From the NCBI GenBank assembly GCA_027625915.1, contig JANTQA010000070.1, positions 4,593,001 through 4,657,000 of the forward strand: DNA of 64,000 nucleotides, in the 5' to 3' direction. Positions 24,944 through 37,160 of this stretch are shown in pieces. Within the stretch, counting starts at the first letter, position 1. Each line of letters begins with the position of its first letter. A model generated the notes under the pieces. That model was not told the DNA's origin, made no database searches, and saw only the letters and a program-made list of their open reading frames with translations. The stretch comes from Anaeramoeba flamelloides. Taxonomy: Eukaryota > Metamonada > Anaeramoebidae. The translations under genes were made by a program, and so were the position numbers.

Positions 24944-25447
24944 ATAAGATAAAACTTGATTTATTTAATATTGGTATTATTAATGTACATTAGGTAATTG
25001 TGATCTTTTTTTTTTTTCTATTACTTGAGTTATTACTAATTCATTAAATATATTGGACACTTAAATAAAGTTAATTCTTCATTGAAATCTTTATTGTAAC
25101 AGTAATAATAAATCCCCATAACCCTTAAGCTGGAAAAATTAGAAAAAAAAATTATTCAACAATTGTATGAAAATTTTCCTATATTCAGTTGTTTACCTTC
25201 TAAAAAATCATGCATAACCTTTCAACACATAATGATAATTAAATTTTTTTTTCATTTTGTATTAAAAAAAATCCTTCAAAAATGTTTTCAATTTTGACTT
25301 TTTTGAAATCCTCTTTTTTAAATGTATTAATAATCTTTTTCATGTTCAAAGCATTTGGGGGGGTTCGTAAAAGAATAAGTAAGGATTATAAAAATATGAA
25401 AACTTGTTAATGATTTGATTTTGAGTTAGTCTAACTAAACATCATTT

Positions 25448-26190
25448 CAAAGATTGTGACTCGCCTGAAATAATAAATTTAAGTAAAATATATATCTTTT
25501 TGTATTCAAGGATAACTTAATAATTAAATCTGATTTTTAATTCACTTTTTAATAATTCTAAATATAATAAAAACCTGATATTATAAAAATTAAATAAAAA
25601 TAAAAACCAAAACTTAAAAAATGTGATTCATAATTTTTGAAATAAGGATTAGGATTATTTATTACTGAACTTAATCTGAAAAAAGGTTAACAACAAGATA
25701 TTTTTTGTGAATAATTGAATACATATGAAAATACATTGCATAGTATCAATTTTCTTAGTAATTATTTATCTTTTGGAAATTATTTTTTTTTCCACATGAT
25801 TTTTTACAGAAGAAAATATCAAAAAAAAAACGGATCAAAAAAATGAAAAAAAAAAAAAAAAAAAAAAAAAACAAAAAAAAAAATTTGGAAATTAGAAAAA
25901 TTTTACAAAAAAAAAAAAAAATGAAATAATGAAAAAGGAAAAAAGAGAGAAAGGGAGAAAGAAAGAAAGAATCGAAAACAGAAAAAAGAAAGGGGAAAGG
26001 AAAAGGAAAAGAAAAAGAGATATTTGAAAACAAAAATCAGAAATTTTACAGAATTAGTAAAAATATTTTGATCTAACAATTGATATTTTTTTTTTTTTTT
26101 TTGATAAGGATATTAGATTAAACCCATAAAACAACTTTCCTTAACATTATAAAGCGGGTTACAATTTTTTACAATCTAGTTTACTTCATT
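25448..26190. mobile_element. Non-autonomous DNA element, copy 2
   Basis: The left end TTTCAAAGATTGTGACTCGC and a degenerate right end (AAAGCGGGTTACAATTTTTT) match the element at 580-1183. So do the shared internal stretches ATTACTGAACTT, CAACAAGATATTTT, CAATTTTCTTAGTAATTATT and TCCACATGATTTTT. The poly-A core is replaced by A-rich and AAGG/GAAA-rich sequence. Long Phe-rich minus frames (25755-26033) are homopurine artefacts. Confidence 0.65.
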
Positions 26191-28009
26191 TTTGATATTA
26201 AAAAGAAATGGATAATAATGAAGTAATTGATTTGAACGGATACTTATTGAAGTGAATTGATTTTAAATAAAATGAAATGAACTGAATTGGCCTTTTTATT
26301 TTTATATATCTAGTTGGTACTCAAATTATGAGGATGCCAGTAGTTGGGTTCAATGTACTGGAATTTTACGAGAACATGATTTAGGGAAACTTACAAAAAT
26401 AAAAATAAAATAATAAAAACTACTTAGAAAAAATAAAATAATAAAGTAATACAAAGAAAAATTAGAACATTCTTTTATATTATTAATAAACAATCTTTTA
26501 TAGTAATTCCTATTTATAAAGTTGCGATTAAAAACTTCAATAATTACCATTTTTCGTTAGATTTCTAGTTGGTTAAATATTTTTGAGTTTTTATTTAAAT
26601 GTGTTCTGATGATTATCATCTATACATTTACAAAATAAAATGAAAAAAAAAACACCAACTTGTTCAAAAATTGGTGTACAAAATATAAAATTTTGAGAAT
26701 TATTTTTTACAATCTTTTTTATTTTTTTTAAATCTCTTTTATTATTTCATTTACTTTCTCTATTTCTTGTCTTTGTTTGAAAAAAATATTTTATCTTTTT
26801 TTTTTTACTGAGGGGTATCCAATGACTTTTCTTCAATTCAAAATAATTTAAAAAAAAATAATAATAATAAAAAAGTTCCTTTTACATTTTAACTCATCCT
26901 AAAAAGAAAAGACAATAAATAGTATGATAGGAAAATAAAAGTTTGATAAATTGGAAAATATTTAGTTTTCCCTATTAAACTATTTGTTAATCTTTACTTA
27001 ATTTGACTATGTAAAAAATAAGCGTTCAAATCTCATACACAAGTAAATGATATATTTTCCTGTTTTAATAAATCTCGACCTCAAAATGGAAAAAATATTG
27101 AATATTTTGTAAACTTTAAAAAAAATATATATTTTTGAAAATAAAATCAAATTAAAATTTTTTTCTATTAATAATGATTCAGAAAATAATTAATAAAAAA
27201 ACACTTTCAATAAAAAAAAGAGTCTGGTCTTTATTTCTAATAAATTGATATTAAAAAATATGCTGAAAAGTCTTAATATAAAAGTAAAAACAAAATTATT
27301 CCAATTTTTTTTTAGAGAATAAAAAATTTAACTCAAAATATTTACAAAATGGAAAATTCATCATTTAAAAAAAAAATTACCAAAAATTATTTTTAAATAA
27401 CATAAGTGTAAATATGAAATGTTGTAAAAACTCTATTTTTTTATCACATTTATATTTACACTAGTGTAAATGTAATTATAATAAAGAATTTAATTAAAAA
27501 AAAACACATATAAAAATTTATTCGATTTCGAATACAAATTTTTTGAATTAGTTTACAATTAAATTTCAAAAACAAATGTAAAGTTTGTTTTTTTTATAAA
27601 AGTTTTTTCAAAATGAAAAATACAAAGTTATAAACCCATAAAAAAATTCGAAAAACCTTTCAAACTCAATCTCCGTGAAAATTTTAATTTTAAAATTTAG
27701 CTTATCCGCATAATAAAAACCTATTTTGAAAATCAACTTACAAAAGTAACAAGATTTTTTTTTGAAACAAAATGATATAAGTACAATTAATAAAGATCTA
27801 AGGTAATGATAGTATATCAAAAAAAATAGAATAAACGAATGATATTTTATTTCGTAAAAATGTTCAGAAAGGGAAAAAAATTAAAAAATTAAAAAATTAA
27901 TCAATAATAATTTCAAAAAGAGAAAAAAAGTTAAAATAGAAATTAGTGTGGAGATTGACCGAAACGTGAATCAAAACGATTTGATTATTATTTATATCAT
28001 CTAATATGA

Positions 28010-28040
<31 letters not shown>

Positions 28041-28098
28041 TTGGATGTGTAGATAGATGTAGAGATGGGTGGACGTATGTGGAGATACATAGATACCA
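26191..28098. other. Intergenic, no gene seen
   Basis: AT-rich, with several short frames lacking domain-like composition. A TA tract lies at 28013-28040, followed by the 3' flank of the SANT gene, which is unusually rich in GATGT/GGATG motifs (28040-28080). Confidence 0.5.
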
Positions 28099-29577
28099 TT
28101 AATAGTCTTCGTCTTCATCGACATCTGACCAAAAGTATTCGCATCCATTTGAATTGATTATCCTATCTTCCATTTTGTTATAATTGGAAATTATATTCGA
28201 CACTTGCTTGTTCATTGACTTGATATTGTAGTTCTGTTCTAGCCTTCTGTTTTTCATATCGTTAATTTCCTTTAAGATTTTTTTTTTGGATTTTTTCTTC
28301 TTTTTACAATTTTTTTTTAATTTCTTTTGTTCACGAAAAAACCTATTTTGCCTCTGTTTCATTTTTTGAAGATATGAATCCATTGTGTTTGGATCAATTT
28401 TTTTTAAAACACCATCACTATCAGATTCTGACCGCAAAGGTGAACAGTCCTTTAAATAATTGCTTATGTGTTTAAAACTATTTTCTTTACCATTCTTGTT
28501 CTCGCTGCAACTGTCGCCGTCGCTGTCGCTGTCGCTATTGCTATTGCTGTCGCTACTTAATTGGAACTGTTGAATTTCTTTCTCGAGATCGTCTCCAATT
28601 TCCTCATATTCTGGCTCTTTGCCTTCGTTCTCCATTTCCACGTTTTTGAGGATCTCACGCATTTGTTTTCTTCTTTTCTGGGTGCCTTTCCCAGCTAATC
28701 GTTTAAGATCGATAGGTTGTTTTTTTTTTGTTTTGTTAGTTTTTAATTGGATCTCTCCATATAATTTCTCATAGCATTCCTCAATCGTTCTGTTTGGAAC
28801 ATATTGGGCTACCTGTTCCCAAAAGTTGATAGAGTCTGTGTCTACAAGTGCGTGTGCTTTTTTTAGTAATTCAATTTCTTCAATTGTCCATTCTTTGTTA
28901 ATTACAGCTTTTTCTTTTTCATTCTCACTCTCACTCTCACTGACACTTTGTAATTTTTTGTTACTTTTTTTCTTTGTTGTTTTCTTTGTTTTTTTCTTTG
29001 TTTTTTTCTTTGGCTTTTTTATTGGTTTTTTCGATGATTTTTTCTTGATTTTTCTCTTTGGTTTTTTCTTTAGTTTTCTCTTTGTTTTTTTTTTTGTTAA
29101 TTTGTTTTTTGTTGTTTTTTGAGAATAATTTGTATGTTCCTCATTATCAGAATTGCTTGGCTCAAAACTTGAGCTATTTGAATTAGATGTAGTTTTTTTT
29201 GAGGAGACTTGGTTTGATGAAGAAGAAGAGGAAAATGAGTCTTGTGAGATAGAACTGGCTTTTGATCTTTTTTTCTTTCTTCTTTTCTTTCTCTTCTTTT
29301 GCTTGTTCCTGGAAGCTTTTCGTTTGAGGTTTGCAGAAATTAGCCCCTTTTTTAATCTATTTTTGGCTATTAAATGTTTTTGTAGCTTTTTTTTTTTTTT
29401 TTTTTTTTTTCGTTTTGGTTTTTTTATTGGACTTTCGGGCTCTGTGAGGCTTGCTCCAAAGTTGCATTTATCAGAAAATTCTGAACATGAATCACTAAAT
29501 GAGTTTGATTCTTCTGAAAGAAAGGTTTCTTCGTTTGTAGTTGTGTGACTACAAGAAGAAAAGGTTAAAGAAGACAT
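28099..29577 (-). CDS. Basic SANT/Myb protein, M18BP1 (KNL2) C-terminus-like, 492 aa
   Basis: Single-exon frame; the ATG at 29577 is the first Met. The N terminus is Ser-rich. Residues about 55-215 are extremely Lys-rich blocks with Ser runs (nuclear or nucleolar, DNA/RNA-binding character). A SANT domain at about 229-280 starts KEWTIEEIELLKKAHALV and continues FWEQVAQYVPNRTIEECYEK. It is followed by KGTQKRRKQMREILKNVE, then acidic Ser/Asp stretches and an acidic C terminus FWSDVDEDEDY. From memory, human MIS18BP1 has the same order: SANT with a FWxEVA core and xECxxKY, then GTLKRKQQMREFL. M18BP1 recruits CENP-A deposition factors to centromeres. No SANTA domain is visible, so this could be a trimmed M18BP1-like protein or another SANT chromatin protein. 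Confidence 0.6.
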   Translation of the reverse strand: MSSLTFSSCSHTTTNEETFLSEESNSFSDSCSEFSDKCNFGASLTEPESPIKKPKRKKKKKKKKLQKHLIAKNRLKKGLISANLKRKASRNKQKKRKKRRKKKRSKASSISQDSFSSSSSSNQVSSKKTTSNSNSSSFEPSNSDNEEHTNYSQKTTKNKLTKKKTKRKLKKKPKRKIKKKSSKKPIKKPKKKTKKKTKKTTKKKSNKKLQSVSESESENEKEKAVINKEWTIEEIELLKKAHALVDTDSINFWEQVAQYVPNRTIEECYEKLYGEIQLKTNKTKKKQPIDLKRLAGKGTQKRRKQMREILKNVEMENEGKEPEYEEIGDDLEKEIQQFQLSSDSNSNSDSDSDGDSCSENKNGKENSFKHISNYLKDCSPLRSESDSDGVLKKIDPNTMDSYLQKMKQRQNRFFREQKKLKKNCKKKKKSKKKILKEINDMKNRRLEQNYNIKSMNKQVSNIISNYNKMEDRIINSNGCEYFWSDVDEDEDY

Positions 29578-30084
29578 TGACAAAATATATTTGTTGAAAA
29601 TTAATGATCCAAAAAAAAAATCAAGTTTATTATTTTTAACGGTTGTTTTCCAAAATTTCTTGAAAATTACTATTACCCTTTTTATTTGTTTCTGTGATTT
29701 TTATTTGAAAAGTATTCATTTTTTTCACAAATCAAAGATTAAATTCCAATTAAAAAATATTTCTTCGAACATTTTGAGAATTCAAAAGAATGAAGTTTTT
29801 ATTCTTCTTCTTGCTGGTTTGGAAAAATTGATCTCCTCAAACATTTACTCACACTTTTCTTGCTGAAATTTCTTCCTTATCTCTTTACAAAATTTTTTCC
29901 CATTAATTCAGCTACTATCATTCATGAAGCAAAGTTTTTTTCAATATGATCTTTCTTATCCTCAAATCCAACTTTGTTAAAATCTATATTGGTATCAAAA
30001 TTTAATATTGGAGATATTTCACTGTAGTTTTGGAAAGTCTGTATAATTGTATGACAAATAATGTATTGTAGAATTCTACCATTT
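29578..30084. other. 5' flank of SANT gene
   Basis: A T-rich frame at 29591-29866 (plus) has no recognisable domain. Nothing else is supported. Confidence 0.5.
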
Positions 30085-30985
30085 GAAAATGTACAAATTG
30101 ATTTATAAATAAATAAAAATCAACATTATTTATTTATATCAAAAAAATATACAAGTTATCCACCAAACTCAACAATTCGAAATTCAGGAACAATTATTTA
30201 TTACTTAATTTTACTACTGCACATATAAATAAAAGTTCTTATACTTTTTCTACTGTTGTTCAAAATAAAGCGCACAGAAAAGTATATCCATGTTTCAAAA
30301 TAAAAAGCGTTTTTTTTTTTTGTTATAGAAGACCCACACATCAACTATACAAATAAACCGACAATAAACACTAATTAAATATGGTATTGGTTTCTTCCAG
30401 TTCCAATATTTAAATAGAAATTCTAAAAATGAAGGATCAAATTGGAAAATTTATCTCAAAAAATAATTAAATTTTGAAATAAAATTTTTATATTCAAAAA
30501 ATCAAATAATTTCAAAAAAAGGAGAATATTATGAAAACAAATTGCATAAATAATCTCAATTTTACTGAAAATATGAAAGAATTTTATTTCCAAATAGATT
30601 TGAACTTATGTGTATACTATTGGGTAATAAATTAGATGTTGCCTTGTAACAAGCAGAAAAAAAAAACACGGATTATATTTTGTATACGGGTTTAAAATTG
30701 ATTTGCACGCTATATTTTGATCAATGATCTTTCCGTTATTAATATTAAGATAAGGAAATAATAGAAAATACTGATTATTTTTTATCTGTATACCCGTTCT
30801 AATAAAACAACACATTAATCAAAATAAATTAAAAGAAATAATCTATTATGAATTAATTTTAAAATCAATAAAGTTGGTAATTATTTTCATTAATGAATAA
30901 TGGTGGAATCGTTGATTTTATGTATAAATTTATGTAAGGAAATCAACTAAAAATATTAAGCAACTAGATTTTAATTTACACTTTT
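30085..30985 (+). mobile_element. LINE relic, same family as 5829-6366
   Basis: The stretch around 30150-30195 translates to a decayed YTSYPPNSTI, matching YLSYPSSSTI of the 5829 copy. The end (AATTAAAAGAAATAATC ... TAATTATTTTCATTAATGAATAATG) matches its 3' tail. Many differences and insertions make this an old, dead copy. Confidence 0.55.
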
Positions 30986-31089
30986 TTAATAATAACAATA
31001 ATATATTTCTTTTCTTTTTCTTTTTCTTCACCCTTTCCGTTCAATTCTTTACTTTTGTTTTTAAACTTTAAAAAAAATTGGGTGTGTCT

Positions 31090-31200
31090 TTTCCGTGATC
31101 AATTATATAATCCATGATTTTATTCTTAAATTTCCGTTGTAAAAATTTAAATAAAAGGATATCTAGAGTGTAATTTACACTTTTCCAATAAAAAAAAATC
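31090..31200 (+). mobile_element. LINE 3'-tail fragment
   Basis: ATCCATGATTTTATTCTTAA, then TAGAGTGTAATTTACACTTT and an A-run reproduce the extreme 3' end of the same LINE family. Confidence 0.5.
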
Positions 31201-31835
31201 AGATAACAGGAGATGCTTATAATGTGGATGCGGGATTAATATTGAAAATGTTATAAAATTTGAAAGAAATTGATTTAAATCTTAAAAACCACGGAACAAC
31301 CTGTTATAAATAAATGAAATTGTTTTATAATATTTTTTTTATTATAAAAGGGGTTATCAAATATTTTGGTATGTAATATTAGTATTATCTAAGATAAAAT
31401 ATGTCAGATAAGGTATTATAAGTTTAAGATATTCTAAAAAAACAAAAATAATTGAATAAAAAGACTATATAAGGTATTTTGTTAAAAAGGTTTCACTGCA
31501 AAAATATTTATATAAAACTGTTTTAAATCATAAAATAGCCATTAGTAAAACATATTTTTAACCGAATAGTAATGTAATATTTACAATTTTTTTTTTTTTT
31601 TTAGATTTTTTAAGCATAACTAATTTATTTTAAAATTTGGAATATTTTGAAATAATAAAAAATTTATAAATTGAATATAAAATAAAAAAAAAATAATTTA
31701 TATTATTTTTTGGTTTGTTGCGACATATGCATATAAATCTTTATTATTATTTTTTTATAAAAAAAGATGAATAAAAATATTAAATTTTGATAAAATTTAA
31801 ATCAGTTTCTAAATGAAATTTTGAATAATAAAAAA

Positions 31836-31871
<36 letters not shown>

Positions 31872-32073
31872 CAAACTTTAAAAAAATATAAAGTTCTTAA
31901 AATATAACCCAATTGGCTTATTTGGTCTTTTATCTCACCGGGATCAAATTTAAATATTAAAATTAAAAAAATACCATAAATTATTTTCTATAGATATTTA
32001 ATGTTATAAGGTTTAGAATTTTTATTTGAATTAATATGTTTTATTATAATACATTTCATTTGAATAATTAAAA
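31201..32073. other. Intergenic, no gene seen
   Basis: AT-rich, with an (AAT)n tract at about 31832-31870, and the 3' flank of the Rab gene. Confidence 0.6.
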
Positions 32074-32273
32074 TTAGCAGCAGTTTGAATTTTGTTTCTT
32101 AGTGCTACCCTGATAAATATCAAAAATTTCATCACTTTCACTACTTTCAGTTGGCTTGTTTATACGACTTTCCAATTTATCATTTTCTACAAGAGTTGTT
32201 GAGATATACTGGAAAATTTCTTTTATTCCTTAATAGTTAATGAATTTGTTATTGTTGTTCAGAATAGTAGATA

Positions 32274-32305
<32 letters not shown>

Positions 32306-34113
32306 TATAAAAAGATAGGTAAAATGAGTTTGAAAATTCATAATTAATTATTTAAACTGTGTAAAAAGTAATTTTTATATCATTAAAATAATTCGAATTA
32401 TTACTAAATATATTACAGGAAAAATAAAATTAATTTATTTAAATGTACATTTTTAATAAATTATAATAATCCGAATAAAAATATAAAAATAAATAAAAAG
32501 GAAAGGAAATGAAGTTATTAACACTAACCCTCTGCAGTTTTTGCTGATGTAATATAAAATTTGGCACCAATTTTTTTTGAATATTGTTTCCCAGATTTAA
32601 TTAGCTCCTCATAATTTTCATTTTCGTCTTTTAAATCATTTTTGTTGGCAGCAACTACTAAAAGTGGCAGTGTTTTTAGTTCTTGTTTTAATTGACCATG
32701 CCAAAAAGATAATTCATTTAAGGAATTGTCATCTGTGAGATCAAAAACAAAAATAGCTGCTCTGACCTTTCTATAATATAGTGGCACCAAAGATCTAAAA
32801 CGTTCTTGGCCAGATGTATCCCAAATCCTATAAATATATATAAATAGAAATTATAACAATTTTGGTTTTATTTTGTTAACATTTTTAAAAAGTTTTTTGC
32901 TTTTAATGAATATTTTTTGAGTCTAGATCAAGAATCTGATACTGGACACCTAAAATTTTTGATCTTTGAAGCCTGCCAAGAGGGTAACCATTCACAAGCC
33001 AAATGAAATGGCTTTAAGTCCTCTGTTTCAAAAGCCAAATCACCTACTTGAAAAAATCTACAAACATCAAGAATCTACAAATGTCTTTCAAAATTAACTT
33101 GAAGAATTTTTGTATTTTTGAAAAATGTCCTGAAATAATTTTCAATAATCTCCAATTGTTTGAAATTAAAGTTGTTTTGTTAGAAGTGCTGAACAATACT
33201 GATAAATTCTAATAAATGGTTGAAAATTTTTACTTGATTTTCCTTTTTGAAATTTTTCTGATCAAACTTTGAATAAAACATTTTATGAAGTCAAGTGTTA
33301 AGAAACTCTTCAAAATTAGTTGTTCTTCAAAATATTCTTTGTCCTGTGCTGATTGACAAGAAATAGTTATGAAGATTTATAAAAATGGAAAATGAACTAA
33401 AAATTTTTTGAAATTTATTAGAATTTAGCAGTATGGAGAAGTTATGCTGATTTATTGTTGATTTAATTTGAATAATAATGTTTGTATCGATTACCATCCA
33501 AGATCAATTGCTCATTAGATAAATCGGTATGGATATCTTTTGTTTTAACAAAGAGTCTGTTACTTGTTCATTAGCAAGCGTTTTTCCCTTTTCAGAATTT
33601 TCTTTTTGAATGTTTTTTCTCGGACTAAATTTCTCGTTTTGCAAACATTTTCTTTTTTTATTTGTTCAAATAAAATAGCTTATCAAAAGATCAGGCTTTG
33701 AAAAAATGGGATTTTCAAAGTATTCTTGGATTCTGATCTTTTGTATTTGTCGTCGTGGTTGCTTTGTTTATAAGCGGTGAGACGAGCAAAAGTAAAAATC
33801 ATAAATATTTTTTGAACAAAAAGCGAATTCCAAAAAATTGCCTTTTCTCTTAAAATTTCAATGTGGTGTTGATCAAAAAAGAAAGAAAGTAATGTTAATT
33901 TTGTTCGTACCTTAATGAAATGATCTGATCTTGAATATTCAATTTTTGAATTGCAAAAGCTGCGCCGATTGTTGTTCCTGTTTTTGTTGTGAATGTCCCT
34001 TTTGTGTATTGTGTGACGATTGAAGTTTTCCCGCAACCAGAAGTTCCTAGCATAACAATTTTAATAACATAAGAACTCAAAGAATTCTCTTCTTCGCTGT
34101 CAGAGGTAGACAT
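32074..34113 (-). CDS. Rab5-type small GTPase, three exons, 218 aa, complete
   Basis: Exons are 34113-33911, 32827-32529 and 32228-32074. Introns are 32828-33910 (GTACGA...TATAG) and 32229-32528 (GTTAGT...TTAAG). The joined 657 bp is exactly 219 codons. Motifs are the P-loop GTSGCGKTS, switch I TIGAAF, WDTSGQERF, NKND, the TSAK loop, and a C-terminal NSNCC for double geranylgeranylation. TIGAAF and SLVPLYYR place it with Rab5/21/22/31, which act on early endosomes. The switch II Gln is present, so it should hydrolyse GTP normally. An acidic/Ser N-terminal extension of about 15 residues precedes the G domain. The start is the ATG with no in-frame alternative. Confidence 0.93.
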
Positions 34114-34967
34114 CGTGTAATAGCAATTTTTTAAAAAAAATGAAAGGTTTTTTTTTTTACAATTAAATTAGTGAACTCTAGATACTAAGTAGACGAAATT
34201 ATTTTCTTATAGTTTGGATCTTCTTAAAAAATACCAAAATTAGAGATTAAACCATTCAAAATAAAAATTTTCTAAATATTTTTCGAAAAAATCATGTTTT
34301 TTATTGAGATAAAGTTTAGTTTTTTTTAAATAGTCTTAAAAATAATGAAGAGTACAGACCGATGAAAATTAAAAACAGAAGAAAATTCTTGATAGAAGGA
34401 CTCAAGACTATTGATGAAAGAATTAGTTAGTGTGAAATCGATCAAATGATTAAGACACACCGATTTAAGAACCAGAGAGTAAAACTTGTTGTTTATGATG
34501 TATCAGGGTTAAACATTTAGGGTTTTATTTCTGAGGTGGAAGTGCATTGTTAAATGAATATAGATTTGTCAGAAGTTTATAATTATTGTTTTTTTATACT
34601 AGAAAAGAAAATGATTTTAACAAAAATAAGAGGAATTTTCATAAAGAGAAAAAAAATTTTAGTTTCAAGTAATTTTAAAATAATTAGAAAAACAATAAAA
34701 AAATTTATTTTAAAAACAATATAAAAATAGTCTTTTGAAACTATTGTCTGAGAGAAGAACTTGGTAGTTTTCAAGGAGATGATTTATCAACAATTAAAAT
34801 TACAAGAACTCGCTTTTTCTTTTATTATCAATTAATCCATTAACTGATCATTTTCAAATTTTGGTGAATAATTTATTCGTAATTCTAACAAAAAACCAAA
34901 CGAATTTGAATCAAAAAATTAAATTCTCTTGACAAAATTATTTATCGTTTTAAATTATACAGTAAAT
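34114..34967. other. 5' flank of Rab gene
   Basis: No ORF with domain-like pattern. No promoter motif I can support. Confidence 0.5.
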
Positions 34968-35351
34968 CCAAAGCTACTGTGAAATTTTATTAATATCAAA
35001 TTTTGATGTTGATATAAATTTTAAAAAGTCGAATATGAGAATTATAAAAATCATATTAAAAAAAAAAATGTACTAAATTAGCCAATATTCAAGATTTTTT
35101 TCTGATATTCAAAAAATAAATTTCAGAACCCAAAATAACTCTAAAGATCGAAAATTCATTAAGAAAGGCACACAATTTTTCTCTAAAAAAGTGAATTTAT
35201 TTTTCGAAAAAACCAGAAGTTAATTTTTTCAGATCAACTCATTTATGAAAAAATATTTTTAATATGAGTTTCTTATTCTTATATTCTTAGATTTAAAAAT
35301 TTCTATCAACATCAAAATTTGATATTGATACTTTTTCACTGAAGCCTTGGA
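34968..35351. mobile_element. MITE with ACTGTGAAA / TTTCACTGAAG ends
   Basis: The left end CCAAAGCTACTGTGAAATTT pairs imperfectly with TTTTCACTGAAGCCTTGG on the right. Inside, ATATCAAATTTTGATGTTGA (35001) pairs with TCAACATCAAAATTTGATAT (35307). About 60 bp per arm. No ORF. Confidence 0.65.
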
Positions 35352-35988
35352 ACAGATGTAACCTAATAAAGATAAAACAGTTATATCAAAAAAAATTAAA
35401 AAAATTAAATATTTGGGTGTTTAGAAAGATAAAATTTCACATTTTGTTAATATTTTACAGGGTAAAAGAAGCACCTAATAACGATAAACAATTATTTAGC
35501 AACAATTTACTCAATAAATAATTTACAAATAAGTTTATTTAACAAATAATAAAAGAGGTCAATTCGCATATGTGTTAGAAATTTTCAATTATGAGATAAA
35601 AACACCTAGAATTATTTAATTAATGGGTTAACCCATATAATGATGTAAAAATCAAATAAAAAGGTATTAATTCGTTTTTATAATGAGAACTTATATTTGA
35701 AAATATCATAATTTAAATAAATAAATAAATAAAAATTCAAATTAAAAAAATAATTAAAAAATTTATTATTACACAATTATTCAAAATTAATAAAATTTCA
35801 ATATAGAAAAAATTAAAAAATTACTAGAACTCAAAAGAGTTAAATAAGCTAAAGGGATTCTCTGTTACCACTACACATTTTATGTATGGGGTTTTCTAAA
35901 TATTTTTTTTTCATTTTAATAGTAAACATTATTAATTGTTCAATATATATATATATATATATATTTATAGTTGGTCAAAAATATAAAA
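35352..35988. other. Intergenic, no gene seen
   Basis: AT-rich, ending in a short TA tract just before the TAAAC-family element. Confidence 0.5.
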
Positions 35989-36522
35989 TAAACCCCAATT
36001 CAAAATTTTTAACACACCAAAATTCAACTTGTGAAGAAAAAACTTATTTAATCAATTCAAGAAGATTTACCAAATTAGATCCATTCAGTAATTGAAATGT
36101 TTAACACTTGTTTAAAAAATACAATACTCACAAAACACTCAATAAATAATTATCAATACAAATAAATCTTGGGTGTGTTAAAAATTTTCGATAGAGCAAA
36201 ACAAAAAAATACATTAGTAAATTTGTTTAAATTCTATTAGGATTATTGATCGATCAAAGGTTAGATACTACCAACTAATTTTATTTGAGTTCTTCTATTT
36301 GGAACAACTTGACTTAAAACTAATATCATTTTTTTAAAAAAATTTTGATCCAACGAAACAAATTACGTAATTCAAACAATGAAATGAAAAGAAAAACTAA
36401 AAGATGAAAAAATGATTTTCATATTTTCCAAAAATCAAAATTATCTCCAATTCCAATGAAATTGTATTATTGTGATTGTTTGGAACGTTTTAGTTGTGTT
36501 GAAAATTTTAAATTTTAGTTTA
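35989..36522. mobile_element. TAAAC-family MITE, copy 2 (reverse orientation)
   Basis: It starts TAAACCCCAATTCAAAATTT and ends AAATTTTAGTTTA. It carries the family's inner inverted pair at about 36002-36020 and 36174-36190. It matches 53729-54266 when reverse-complemented, in the same internal order. Confidence 0.8.
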
Positions 36523-36737
36523 GTAAGATTTTTTAATAAATTTTTACCAAATAGTGGATAATCTTTATACTTACTTTAAAAGTGTATAGGTTGTAGAAAA
36601 TAATTGTGGAAAGTTGCTTTCTCGGATTCTGTGCTTAACAGAGAAATATTTAATTCCACTTATAATGAATTATTCAATTCTAATGGTTTTAAATTCTTTG
36701 TTATTTTCCTAAATCAAATAGCAAAATAAAACTCTTT

Positions 36738-36917
36738 TCAAAAAGTGGAACTCACTTGATATAATGAATTAATATATATATATATATATATTTATTCATA
36801 ATAATTAATAATTAAATCTGATTTATAATTCAATTTTAAATTATTATAAATATTAAAAAAACCTGTTATTTCAGTAATTACGAAAAAAAAAAAATGAGTC
36901 ACAATTTTTTAAATTAG
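36738..36917. mobile_element. Short copy of the 580-1183 element family
   Basis: The left end TTTTCAAAAAGTGGAACTCA and right end ATGAGTCACAATTTTTTAAA enclose TAATTAAATCTGATTTATAA and AAAAACCTG. These are the left 190 bp of the longer copies, with a TA tract inside. Confidence 0.65.
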
Positions 36918-37059
36918 CATTACAAATCTTTTAAATTTGACTATGCCCAATAAAGAAATAAATATTTCGGAAAGAGATTATCATAATGATCTAAAAATAA
37001 ATATAAAAAATAAATACCTAACCAATTTGTATAGCAATAAAGTCAGAAATGTTGTTAAG

Positions 37060-37160
37060 TTTTCCAGAATTTAAAAGAAGGCCTAAAATCTAAGATTTGG
37101 CTCAATTCTTACAAATTCTGGAAAAATCTGTTATTTTTTTTTTTAATTTCAGAAATTAAA
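37060..37160. repeat. Single hairpin module (family of loci A-C)
   Basis: TTTTCCAGAATTTAAAAGAA pairs with TTCTTACAAATTCTGGAAAA around a loop with AAATCTAAGATTT. It is followed by a second small palindrome, TTTTAATTTC / GAAATTAAAA. Confidence 0.6.

Noticed and set aside
27000-27060. Possible tRNA T-loop (GTTCAAATC near 27027)
   Set aside because: No A box, acceptor stem or anticodon arm could be folded around it. No tRNA gene was found elsewhere by eye either.
29153-29548. Acidic/Phe-rich plus-strand frames opposite the SANT gene (also 28826-29122)
   Set aside because: They are antisense shadows of Lys-rich codons. The minus strand has the SANT domain and one long open frame.
33683-34036. 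117-codon frame overlapping the Rab first exon
   Set aside because: It is in another frame of exon 1 and intron 1. The Rab frame is fixed by GTSGCGKTS and the splice junctions.
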